Part shown: piece after piece, positions 1 through 7,977 of the stretch
Layout: every line of letters begins with the position of its first letter
How positions within the stretch are numbered: position 1 is the stretch's first letter
Assembly (NCBI GenBank): GCA_964460115.1
Contig: CAYWPR010000030.1
Location: 1-64,000 of the forward strand
Direction: 5' to 3'
Origin: JAEUJZ01 sp964460115
GTDB taxonomy: Bacteria; Myxococcota_A; Polyangia; Palsa-1104; JAEUJZ01
Length of the DNA: 64,000 bases
Notes under the pieces: model-generated
The model's database searches: none
Told to the model about the DNA's origin: nothing
The model's input: the letters and a program-made list of their open reading frames with translations, nothing else
Program-made: the position numbers and the translations under genes

Positions 1-59
1 CATCGCACCCGTCGCTCAACTCCTCGCGGAAAGGGAGATGTGATCAATGATTAGGGCAG

Positions 60-116
60 AGGGAGCACGCTCCTTCTCGATCGAACGAAAGGCAGCGATG
101 CCTAATTTGGGAACAA
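60..116 (-). terminator. Candidate terminator after the response regulator
   Basis: Read on the minus strand, just past the stop codon of the response regulator, there is a 5-bp stem (AGGCA/TGCCT, positions 90-103) with a 4-nt loop followed by TTCGTT, then a second 5-bp stem (GGAGC/GCTCC, 62-73). The U-run is weak, so a Rho-independent terminator is only likely. A closely similar element lies after the kinase gene that ends at 34716. Confidence 0.45.
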
Positions 117-914
117 TTAGGGAACCAATTTGTAGCCGTATCCGTAGACGGTCAAAATATGCCGCGGATGATGCTGATTTTCTTCTAGCTTCTTGCGCAG
201 CTTCACAACGAAGTTGTCGACCGTACGATTTGTGGGATAGGCTTCGATGCCCCAGATCTTGTCCAGCATCTCGTCGCGCGACACCGGTTGTCCCTCACGC
301 TCGAAAAGCAGCTTCAGAAGTTCGACTTCATAAAAGGTCAGGCTTTGCGCTTTGCGGTTGCGCGTGATGGTGTGCTTCTTCAAGTCAATTTCGGCATTGC
401 CGATGCGGATGGTCTCAATCTGATTGTTCTGCTGCGCCCGCACCAGCCGCCGCAAAATCGCCTTGATGCGGGCCACGAGCTCACCCACGGAAAAAGGCTT
501 TGTCACGTAATCATCGGCGCCAACTTCCAAGCCGCGAATCTTGTCGGTCTCCTGCGCGCGCGCAGTCAAAATGATGATGGGAACGATTTGATCGGTGGCG
601 CGAATTTCTTCGCAGACCTGATATCCATTCATGTCGGGCAGCATCAGGTCCAAAATGACCAGATCGGCGCCGCTTTCACGCATCTTCTGCACGCCGCCGC
701 GACCATTTTCGGCGGCCATGACCTCAAAGCCCTCGAATTCCAGCACATCGGTCAAGCCACGGACGATATCGGGTTCATCCTCGACAATCAGCACGCGTTG
801 GCGCGGCCCACCGGGGCTAGACGGCGGGGTCGAATTGCTGGCCGAGCTTGTACCGCCAGTTTGCGCGAAATTAGAGGCGGGCACAGCCGGAGGAGTACGT
901 ATACGCTCAGCCAT
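117..914 (-). CDS. OmpR/PhoB-type response regulator
   Basis: A 265-residue DNA-binding response regulator, partner of the histidine kinase encoded 2 bp upstream in the same operon. After a Pro/Ser-rich N-terminal extension of about 38 residues comes a receiver domain (about 39-155) with the acidic pocket E45-D46, phospho-acceptor D89 in the LVILDLMLPDMNG motif and K139 of the VTKPF motif. A winged-helix output domain (about 165-265) carries the family's TVDNFVVKLRKKLE recognition region and the YGYGYKL end. The N-terminal extension is longer than usual. The start has an AAGGA at about 12 nt. The regulated genes cannot be told from the sequence. Confidence 0.93.
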   Translation of the reverse strand: MAERIRTPPAVPASNFAQTGGTSSASNSTPPSSPGGPRQRVLIVEDEPDIVRGLTDVLEFEGFEVMAAENGRGGVQKMRESGADLVILDLMLPDMNGYQVCEEIRATDQIVPIIILTARAQETDKIRGLEVGADDYVTKPFSVGELVARIKAILRRLVRAQQNNQIETIRIGNAEIDLKKHTITRNRKAQSLTFYEVELLKLLFEREGQPVSRDEMLDKIWGIEAYPTNRTVDNFVVKLRKKLEENQHHPRHILTVYGYGYKLVP

Positions 915-916
915 GT

Positions 917-2527
917 TTAGCTTGCTTTTCCTTCCAAGGAAATTTCGGCGCTAGACGCTGTCGGCGGCCTTCGCACCGGCAGAATGATGACAAAGGTCGA
1001 TCCTTGACCAGACGTACTTTCCACAGTGGCGCGACCGCCGTGGGCTTCGACAATGTGCCGAACTAGCGCCAAGCCAATGCCCGAGCCGCGAATGTTGGTG
1101 GTGCGCACCGCTCGAGTACGATAAAAGCGCTCGAAGATTTTACGTTGTTCGTCTGCGGCAATGCCCATGCCTTGATCACGCACGCAAAATACCAGTTCAT
1201 CAGGCTTGGCTTGATAACGAAGCGAAACGCTGATCGGACCGCTTCCGCCATATTTGATGGCGTTATCCACCAGATTTAACACCAGCAAAGTCATGGCATT
1301 TTCATCGAGCAAGCTTATCGGCAGCGCCGGGGCGCTTTGCAAATCCACTTCAAGCTGGCGGCCTTCACGCTCCAGCCTATAGCGAAAAAAATCAAGCGCC
1401 CGATCGACCACATCGCCCAAGTCTGCCGGCTTCATTTCATAGGCCGCCTTGCCGCGTTCAATGCGGGAAAAATCAAGGACGTTATCGATAAGCCGCGACA
1501 AACGCTCGGATTCACGCGTAATGATGACCGCGTACTCACGCCCTTTTTCCGGGTTTTTGATCTTGCCGAGCATAATCAGTTCCGCGAACATGCGAATCAG
1601 CGACAATGGCGTCTTGAGCTCGTGACTGACGTTGCTGATAAATTCCGACTTCAGCGCACTAACCCGCTGTTCTGTTGAAATGGCATAAAGCAGAAATGCC
1701 GTTCCCAGAACAATGACACCAAGCATTAGACCAATGAGGCTGATATCCGAAAGCTGTCGGCGATTGGCCCCTGCGCGCAAACGCAAAGATTCACGCGGCG
1801 CCATCACCAAACGCCAGCGATAGACCGTACCAAAATCACGATCATATAGATACTGTCCGGCGTTGATGATGCGTTGCCCATAGATGACTTCGCCGCTACT
1901 GCCTAGAACTCCGACTTGTACACGTCCGCCTATTGACTGCAATAGCTCGTCAGGAAAAAACGTCCCGATGAGATAGTCCAGATTCACTTTTAGAATGATG
2001 TAATAGACACGATTGCGATACTTGTCGTAACGCTTGATGTAGCTCAGAAGATAATCGACTCCATCATAATTAGTGTGTAAGTGAGCATGAAAATCCGGTC
2101 GTAGCGCGATGAGCGGTAGACTCGGCAAAATTTTTGCAGTGAATAATTTTAAAAAGGCATCGGCCTCAGGTTGTTTGCGTCGCTTGTTGACGTAGCCGCC
2201 TGTGACGACTTGCAATTTTTCGTCCAGCACAATTGCCGCTTCGATGGCGTTTGATAGACGCACGATCTCGGACCAGCGCTTGCCAAAATCCCCCAGGTGT
2301 TCCAGGTCAACTAAGTTAAAAAGCGTTCGATCAGAATCAATGATGAAGGTATCTAGGCGACTGCGCGTCTGATCTCCCAGTGCATACAATCCCTGAAGCA
2401 CAGAGTCTTCACTGTTGCGAGCAAGCTGCTGCACAGTGCGGTACGAGTAGGCCCCAAGCGCCAGTGCAGCGATCAAAATGAGCGGAAAGCTCAAATAAAG
2501 CGCTGATATAGGGCGACGGATACGCAT
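917..2527 (-). CDS. Membrane sensor histidine kinase
   Basis: A 536-residue sensor kinase that should phosphorylate the response regulator encoded directly downstream. It has a membrane segment at about 9-27, an extracytoplasmic sensor region of about 230 residues in which I recognise no named fold (a Cache-like domain is possible), a second membrane segment at about 263-283, the H box SNVSHELKTP with H302, an N box (NLVDNAIKYG), and G boxes (RDQGMGIA, GSGIGLALVRHIVE). All catalytic motifs look intact. The ATG start is followed by a short Arg-rich N-terminus and then the first membrane segment; no strong ribosome binding site is visible. The signal sensed is unknown. Confidence 0.93.
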   Translation of the reverse strand: MRIRRPISALYLSFPLILIAALALGAYSYRTVQQLARNSEDSVLQGLYALGDQTRSRLDTFIIDSDRTLFNLVDLEHLGDFGKRWSEIVRLSNAIEAAIVLDEKLQVVTGGYVNKRRKQPEADAFLKLFTAKILPSLPLIALRPDFHAHLHTNYDGVDYLLSYIKRYDKYRNRVYYIILKVNLDYLIGTFFPDELLQSIGGRVQVGVLGSSGEVIYGQRIINAGQYLYDRDFGTVYRWRLVMAPRESLRLRAGANRRQLSDISLIGLMLGVIVLGTAFLLYAISTEQRVSALKSEFISNVSHELKTPLSLIRMFAELIMLGKIKNPEKGREYAVIITRESERLSRLIDNVLDFSRIERGKAAYEMKPADLGDVVDRALDFFRYRLEREGRQLEVDLQSAPALPISLLDENAMTLLVLNLVDNAIKYGGSGPISVSLRYQAKPDELVFCVRDQGMGIAADEQRKIFERFYRTRAVRTTNIRGSGIGLALVRHIVEAHGGRATVESTSGQGSTFVIILPVRRPPTASSAEISLEGKAS

Positions 2528-2729
2528 AGCTTAAGTGTCAGGAAGGGCCATCTGCGAAATTTCTATAAACTGTAGCAGCGCCATGTTTCCACTCTCACAG
2601 CGTACCGAAAATCGTTGCGCGCTGCCAAAAAAAGACGCTTGACAGCGGTAACACGTTGCGATTGAAGTGTAGATGCGATATTTGTCAATCAGTTGAAAGC
2701 AACTCAACATCTGCCAAGGAGAATAAACG
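2528..2729. promoter_or_regulatory. Divergent intergenic region
   Basis: About 200 bp separate the kinase gene (minus) from the orphan gene at 2730 (plus), so promoters for both should be here. A TTGACA lies at 2639-2644 on the plus strand, but there is no good -10 at 16-18 bp from it. A clear AAGGAG ribosome binding site sits 7-12 nt before the ATG at 2730. A 78-codon minus-strand ORF across this region has no supporting features and was not called. Confidence 0.3.
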
Positions 2730-3293
2730 ATGGTTGCAAAGAAGGCTCCGGTGACGAACCCCGCCACACTCGAAATCGACTCGCTATTTGAACAGGAACT
2801 GCGCGTACAAAACGAAGATCTGCGGCGTCAGGCTGCGCTACGAACATTTTACAAGCTCCATCCTAACAATCGCGTCACAGTCGATCAGTTTATCAACAGC
2901 GTCAAGCAAAACAAGGATATCTGGTCGGCAGTGTCTACGCTAGGCGTCCTGGATTTCGCGGAAGCCGTGCTGGGTCATCGCACAGGAGTTAGCCGGGTAG
3001 GCCGCGGAGAAGGAAAACCGCACAAGCGTACGCGCCTCAGTGAAGCGCAAAAGAATGGCCTAAAAAGCGCCATCGCGGCAGTCCTTGGCAGCAATCGAGA
3101 TGGCTTGAATCGCAATGAAATTGCCAAAGCGATCAACTCTGATCAATTGACTGCGATGAACCTGGATCGCGGCGAACTGGCTAACAAACTACGTCAGCCG
3201 CTGGCTGAGCTTGTGTCTGACAATAAGATACATACGGTTGGCGAAAAACGCTTGATGAAGTACCTGGCGGGCGCGGGTTCGCGCAAGAAATAA
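2730..3293 (+). CDS. Orphan protein with predicted helical C-terminal domain
   Basis: A 187-residue cytoplasmic protein that I do not recognise. It has no signal peptide or membrane segment. The middle (about 90-115) is rich in Arg, Lys and Gly. The C-terminal half (about 105-180) has the flavour of a winged-helix or helix-turn-helix domain: helices around LKSAIAAVLGS, then LNRNEIAKAINS, then LANKLRQPLAELVSDNKI and a basic end. This suggests nucleic-acid binding, but that is inference. The start is well supported by AAGGAG just upstream. It is flanked by a divergent kinase gene and a convergent symporter gene, so it is probably monocistronic. Confidence 0.75.
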   Translation: MVAKKAPVTNPATLEIDSLFEQELRVQNEDLRRQAALRTFYKLHPNNRVTVDQFINSVKQNKDIWSAVSTLGVLDFAEAVLGHRTGVSRVGRGEGKPHKRTRLSEAQKNGLKSAIAAVLGSNRDGLNRNEIAKAINSDQLTAMNLDRGELANKLRQPLAELVSDNKIHTVGEKRLMKYLAGAGSRKK

Positions 3294-3306
3294 CGCGACA
3301 GCAGTT

Positions 3307-4560
3307 TTAATGATCAAGATCAGGCAGCGGCTGACCGGTGCGCAATGGCGCATCGGCGGCCAACTGGCCTTCCCATTTGGCCACGACTGCCGCAGCCATA
3401 CAGTTTCCAAACACATTTACCGTAGTGCGCGCCATATCCATGATGGCATCGACGCTCAGGATCGTGGCAATCCATTCGACTTTCAGTCCGAATTGCGCAC
3501 ATGTGGATGCCAATACAATAAGGCTGGCGCGCGGCACCGCGGCGACTCCTTTGCTGGCCACAAGCAAGGTCAACATCATTTGTATTTGTAGGCTAATTCC
3601 CAGATGAACCTGCGTAGCTTGCGCAATAAATAGCGCTGCTAACGACATATAAAGAGTCGAGCCGGTTAAATTAAAACTATATCCGGCCGGCAATACGAAG
3701 CCGACGATGTGCGCCGGCACGCCCAAACGCTCCATCGCGGTCATCGCCTTAGGCAGCGCCGATTCGGAAGATGCCGTCGAAAACGCCAATAGCAGCGGTT
3801 CTTTAAGGGCCGAAAAGGTGCGCCGCAGGTGCATCCGCGTAAGCAGCTTCATCGCCACTAGATGCAGCAGTAAAAACACCACCAGCGCCAGATACAGCGA
3901 GCCCACGAGCTTGGCGAGCTGCTTCATCACCCCCAGGCCCTGCTCGCCTACCGCCGCCGCCATCGCCGCCGCCACGCCTATAGGGGCGGCGCGCATGACG
4001 TAGTCGGTCATTTTGAACATGGCTTCGGCCACGCCGCGCAGCGCGTCGAGCACTGGCTGTCCTTTTTCGCCGATGGCCGACAAAGACAGCGCAAAGAGCA
4101 CCGAGAAGAAAACAATCTGCAAGATGGCGTTTTCGGCCAGCGCCGCAAAAGCGCTCGTCGGAACCACCTGCTCAAAAAAGGTCTTGGTGGCTGTGGGCGC
4201 TTTAAAAAAGACGGCGGCGGTCTGAACCGCGCCGAGCCCCGGCGCCAGCAAGTTGGCCGTGGCCAGCCCGACGACCAGCGCCACAAGACTGGCCAGCCAA
4301 AACCAGGTCAGCGACTTAATGAGCAAGCGCCCTATATGGTTGTGCCCTGCTCCGGCCAACCCGACGACCAGCGTCGAAAAGATGATGGGCGCGACCAGCA
4401 TCTTGATCAAGCGAATGAACAGTTCGGCCAGCGCCGTACTCGCCATTTTCAAAAATTTGCTGACCGCGGGCGGCAAATAGCCGCGGTTGATGGCGATACC
4501 AACCAGAATTCCGAGGAGAAGGCCGACCACGATCCAAAAGGTCATGCCGCGCTTTTTCAT
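3307..4560 (-). CDS. Dicarboxylate/amino-acid:cation symporter (DAACS family)
   Basis: A 417-residue inner-membrane carrier of the glutamate/C4-dicarboxylate symporter family (GltP/DctA-like). Many hydrophobic segments are visible from residue 5 onward. The C-terminal third carries the family hallmarks: a Ser-rich hairpin (FSTASSESALPKAM), the GYSFNLTGSTLYMSLAALF segment, and the closing region DAIMDMARTTVNVFGNCMAA, where the Asp and Arg line the substrate site. Substrate choice (glutamate, aspartate, succinate or fumarate) cannot be settled. A longer reading begins at a TTG (4599), but the ATG at 4560 starts directly at the basic MKKRG that precedes the first membrane segment and is preferred. 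Confidence 0.9.
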   Translation of the reverse strand: MKKRGMTFWIVVGLLLGILVGIAINRGYLPPAVSKFLKMASTALAELFIRLIKMLVAPIIFSTLVVGLAGAGHNHIGRLLIKSLTWFWLASLVALVVGLATANLLAPGLGAVQTAAVFFKAPTATKTFFEQVVPTSAFAALAENAILQIVFFSVLFALSLSAIGEKGQPVLDALRGVAEAMFKMTDYVMRAAPIGVAAAMAAAVGEQGLGVMKQLAKLVGSLYLALVVFLLLHLVAMKLLTRMHLRRTFSALKEPLLLAFSTASSESALPKAMTAMERLGVPAHIVGFVLPAGYSFNLTGSTLYMSLAALFIAQATQVHLGISLQIQMMLTLLVASKGVAAVPRASLIVLASTCAQFGLKVEWIATILSVDAIMDMARTTVNVFGNCMAAAVVAKWEGQLAADAPLRTGQPLPDLDH

Positions 4561-4661
4561 GGGCCCATTTTGCACAGGCCGCGTTTGAGAAATACACAAA
4601 TTCGCCGCGAAAAACCGGCATTTGGCCTAAGAGAGTCTAAGCGCAATGGGTTTCTAGCCGC

Positions 4662-5633
4662 TCAATGCGCGAGCGGCGGAGTGGTCAAAAACCGAAAAAT
4701 CGTCGCCAAGCTCGACGGCACGACGCGCAATTCGCGCAGTTCACCGACTTCTAGCACCGTCCGCGCCAGCTTTTCAGTCGACTCCGCCCCAGCGCGCACC
4801 GCCACTACAAAGGCCCAAACTTGCGCTTCGCTGCCAGTCGAACGCGCCTGCAAACACACGGACAACACCTCGGGAAGCGCTTGCAGCGCCATCTGCAACC
4901 GCAAGGCATCGCCGCGGCAGACGACTTCGATTTGTTCCTGGGGTTCTTGCTCTAGTCCCTTTTGCGCACCAGATTGCGCACAGAGCGCCGACGGCGGCCC
5001 GCTGGCCACGACGCGCCCCTCGTGCAAAATGACGACCCGCTGACAAATCGCTTCCACCTCCGGCAATACGTGCGTCGAAAGCAGCACGGTACGGCGCTCG
5101 AAACTGCCCAGCCGCAAAATAAGCTCCAGCGTTTCGCGACGCTGATTGGGGTCCAGGCCATCGGTTGGTTCGTCCAGCAATAGCACCTGCGGGCGGTGCA
5201 AAAGCGCGTCGGCCAGGCCTACCCGCTGGCGAAATCCCTTGGAAAGCTCGCGTATAAGCTGCCGCTCGCAAGTCGCCAGGCCAACTTGCTCCAGCACCGT
5301 CGCCACCGCCTGGCGAGGCGCCGCAACGCCCTTCAGTTCGGCGCGAAAACGCAAATATTCACCGACGCGCAGCTCGCCATCTAGCGGCACTTGTTCGGGC
5401 AAATAACCAAGCTGCGCCCGAGCCCGACGGTCGGTTACCTCATGTCCGCATAGCCGTGCGCGCCCAGCCGTCGGAAATAACACCCCGGCCAAAATGCGCA
5501 GCAGCGTCGTTTTGCCGGCGCCGTTTGGACCAAGCAAGCCCAGAACTTCGCCCGGGCGCGCCTCAAACGATATCTCCGTCAAAGCGTGGCGCCCGCGCAC
5601 ATAGTCTTTTTGCAGCTTTTCAACCTCAATCAT
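4662..5633 (-). CDS. ABC transporter ATPase, GldA/NatA-like
   Basis: A 323-residue ATP-binding subunit. It shows Walker A GPNGAGKT at 35-42, a Q-loop in GYLPEQ, a signature variant LSKGFRQRVGLADAL, Walker B LLLDEPTDGLDP and the switch His in LLSTHVLPE. The last 90 or so residues form the extra C-terminal domain seen in GldA-type ATPases linked to gliding and export systems. No permease gene is adjacent: upstream is a divergent peptidase gene and downstream a symporter gene. Its membrane partner must therefore be encoded elsewhere, and the function stays open. Confidence 0.88.
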   Translation of the reverse strand: MIEVEKLQKDYVRGRHALTEISFEARPGEVLGLLGPNGAGKTTLLRILAGVLFPTAGRARLCGHEVTDRRARAQLGYLPEQVPLDGELRVGEYLRFRAELKGVAAPRQAVATVLEQVGLATCERQLIRELSKGFRQRVGLADALLHRPQVLLLDEPTDGLDPNQRRETLELILRLGSFERRTVLLSTHVLPEVEAICQRVVILHEGRVVASGPPSALCAQSGAQKGLEQEPQEQIEVVCRGDALRLQMALQALPEVLSVCLQARSTGSEAQVWAFVVAVRAGAESTEKLARTVLEVGELRELRVVPSSLATIFRFLTTPPLAH

Positions 5634-5742
5634 GGCTACGTTCCGCGAATCCGCTTCTTTTCATATTTATTTCGAATTTTCTCATTTGAGAAATTGAATT
5701 GATGGAAGCCGCTGGCAATTTTCTGAGGTAAAAACACAGCCC
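5634..5742. promoter_or_regulatory. Divergent AT-rich promoter region with 16-bp palindrome
   Basis: The 109 bp between the ABC ATPase gene (minus) and the metallopeptidase gene (plus) are much more AT-rich than the surroundings. They contain a perfect inverted repeat TTTCTCA-TT-TGAGAAA at 5678-5693, a plausible operator for a dimeric regulator acting on either gene. The regulator is not known. Confidence 0.4.
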
Positions 5743-7968
5743 ATGCGTATCCAATGTTCTCTATTTGCTCTTGCCGGGTTCTGCATGAGTCTAAATAACT
5801 GCAATCCCGAAACTGCGCATACTCCGCCCCCTGTAGCCGCCGTTCCGCCAGCGACACCGGCGGATCTATCGCCGACGGCCCAGGCGGCGTCACCACCGGC
5901 GGCGGCCCAGGCGGGATCTAGCCCGGCGGCAAGCGCGTCCGCCCCTGCCCCGCTTCCGGTTTTTGATTCCGTGGCGCTGCAAGCCGAAATTTTGCAGCGC
6001 CATGACGAAGCGCAGCGACCGCGCCTTGGCGAACGTCTGCAGCGCGGCATCAAGCAAGTCGCCGCGCTGTGGCAGCCTGCCGACGGCGACTTGGGAGCCT
6101 TTGTACGCGAATATTTTATCGCCGACGAAGCCGTGCTGCGGACCACTCTCGAGCGCTTTGAGGCGGCCACCGAACAATTGGAAGGCCACTTAAATGAAAT
6201 CAGCCGCGAGTGGCGCCGCCCGACCGAAACCGACAGCGGGCCGCTTTTGCCGGTGGATGCCCTGCTTAGCGGCTATGACCCGGGCTCGCATGTCGTCGAG
6301 GATCTTTTTCAAAACAAACTGGCTTTTGTCGTGCTGCTCAATTTTCCGCAAACCACCCTGGCCGAGCGTCTGGCCGGCGGCGAAAAATACGCGCGCGCCG
6401 ACTGGGCGGCGGCACGCCTTGCTGGCCGCTTTGTGCGTCGCGTGCCCGGACCGATTCAGCAGCAAATCGCCGCCACCCAAGCCGCCGGCGAGCGCTATAT
6501 CGCCAGCTACAACCTGTGGATGCATCACATTTTGGATGCCCAAGGCCAGCGCTTGTTTCCCAAAGGTTTGCGGTTGCTCAGCCACTGGAACCTGCGCGAT
6601 CAGATTCGCGCCGACTACGTCGATGCCACGACCGGGCTAGCCCGTCAGCGACTGGTTGCTAAGGTCATGGAGCGCATCGTCGAGCAGTCGCTGCCAAAAG
6701 CGGTCATCGACAATCCCCGGCTCGACTGGAATCCCTTTACCAACGCCGTCAAGTCCGCTCCGGCCGAAGAAATCGAAAGCAATGCGCCGCCGCCCACCGC
6801 CGTGGCCAATTTCTCCGAGCGCGAGCCCGACACCCGCTATGCGCTTTTGCGCAACATCTTTTTGGCGCAGCGCCAGGCCGATCCTTATTCCCCAAGCACT
6901 CCGACGCTGATTTCGCGCAGCTTTGAACTTGGCCGCGAGCTTCCCGAAGAGCGGGTCGTCGGCATGCTGCGCGAAATTTGCGCCTCGCCCCTGGCCGCCC
7001 AAGTTGCGGGCATTATCGAAGAGCGGCTAGGCCGCAAGCTGGAACCGCATGATCTGTGGTACGCCGGCTTTCAGCCGCGCAGCCGTTATTCCGAAAGCGA
7101 GCTCGATCGACTGGTCGCCCGGCGCTATCCGACTGCGCAGGCCTTTGAAGCGGACATTCCGAACCTGCTGAAAAAACTGGGCTTTGCCAGCGAAAAAGCC
7201 CGCTTTTTGGCCGAACATATACGCGTCGATGCGGCGCGCGGTGCTGGCCATGCCATGCCGGCGCTACGCCGCGGTGACTTTCCGCGGCTGCGCACTCGTG
7301 TCGAAAAGACCGGCATGAACTACAAGGGCTACAACATCGCCGTGCACGAGCTAGGGCACAACGTCGAGCAGGTTTTTTCGCTATACGGCGTCGATCGTAC
7401 GCTTTTGGCCGGCGTTCCCAATAATGCATTTACCGAGGCCCTGGCCTTTGTTTTTCAGCAGCGCGATTTGGAGCTACTAGGCATGGCCCGGCCGGATCCG
7501 CAGTTCGAATCGCTACGCGTCCTCAACGATTTTTTTGCCACCTGGGAAATCGCCGGCGTGGCGCTGACCGAAATCGCCACCTGGCACTTCATGTATGACC
7601 ATCCCGACGCGACCGCAGCCGAGCTGCGTCAAGCCGTCGTCGGCATCGCCCGCGAAATCTGGAATCGCTACTATGCGCCAATTCTCGGGCAGCGCGACGC
7701 GCTTTTGCTCGGCATTTACTCGCATATGATTCAAAACACGCTGTATCTGCCCGATTATCCGCTGGGTCACCTGATTGCTTTTCAAATCGAGGAGCATCTG
7801 CGCAAGCAGCCGCGCGGCGCTTTTGGCAAAGAGTTCGAGCGCATGGCCACCTTCGGACAAGTCACGCCCGATTTGTGGCTGATTTCGGCCACCGGCGTGG
7901 CGCTGACGCCGGGTCCGCTTTTGCATGCCACAAGCGAAGCCTTAAAAGCTGTCGGAGAAGGAAAGTAG
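5743..7968 (+). CDS. Secreted or lipid-anchored zinc metallopeptidase (gluzincin)
   Basis: A 741-residue protein with a hydrophobic N-terminus containing Cys at 14 and 20 (a non-canonical lipobox ending SLNNC), followed by a Pro/Ala-rich linker to about residue 72. The body is mostly helical and carries HELGH at 535-539 and a Glu at 565 in the NAFTEAL segment. A HExxH with a third Glu about 25 residues later is the zinc-site layout of gluzincins such as the M3/M2/M32 peptidases. A precise family was not assigned. A GAGGT lies about 13 nt before the ATG. The gene ends 9 bp before polA, so the two may be co-transcribed. Substrate unknown; export is inferred from the leader. Confidence 0.8.
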   Translation: MRIQCSLFALAGFCMSLNNCNPETAHTPPPVAAVPPATPADLSPTAQAASPPAAAQAGSSPAASASAPAPLPVFDSVALQAEILQRHDEAQRPRLGERLQRGIKQVAALWQPADGDLGAFVREYFIADEAVLRTTLERFEAATEQLEGHLNEISREWRRPTETDSGPLLPVDALLSGYDPGSHVVEDLFQNKLAFVVLLNFPQTTLAERLAGGEKYARADWAAARLAGRFVRRVPGPIQQQIAATQAAGERYIASYNLWMHHILDAQGQRLFPKGLRLLSHWNLRDQIRADYVDATTGLARQRLVAKVMERIVEQSLPKAVIDNPRLDWNPFTNAVKSAPAEEIESNAPPPTAVANFSEREPDTRYALLRNIFLAQRQADPYSPSTPTLISRSFELGRELPEERVVGMLREICASPLAAQVAGIIEERLGRKLEPHDLWYAGFQPRSRYSESELDRLVARRYPTAQAFEADIPNLLKKLGFASEKARFLAEHIRVDAARGAGHAMPALRRGDFPRLRTRVEKTGMNYKGYNIAVHELGHNVEQVFSLYGVDRTLLAGVPNNAFTEALAFVFQQRDLELLGMARPDPQFESLRVLNDFFATWEIAGVALTEIATWHFMYDHPDATAAELRQAVVGIAREIWNRYYAPILGQRDALLLGIYSHMIQNTLYLPDYPLGHLIAFQIEEHLRKQPRGAFGKEFERMATFGQVTPDLWLISATGVALTPGPLLHATSEALKAVGEGK

Positions 7969-7977
7969 ACTGCGCCC

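Noticed and set aside
288..920. 210-codon plus-strand ORF antisense to the response regulator
   Set aside because: Shadow frame; receiver and winged-helix motifs are clear on the minus strand.
2531..2767. 78-codon minus-strand ORF upstream of the histidine kinase
   Set aside because: It covers the divergent promoter region and overlaps the start and ribosome site of the orphan gene.
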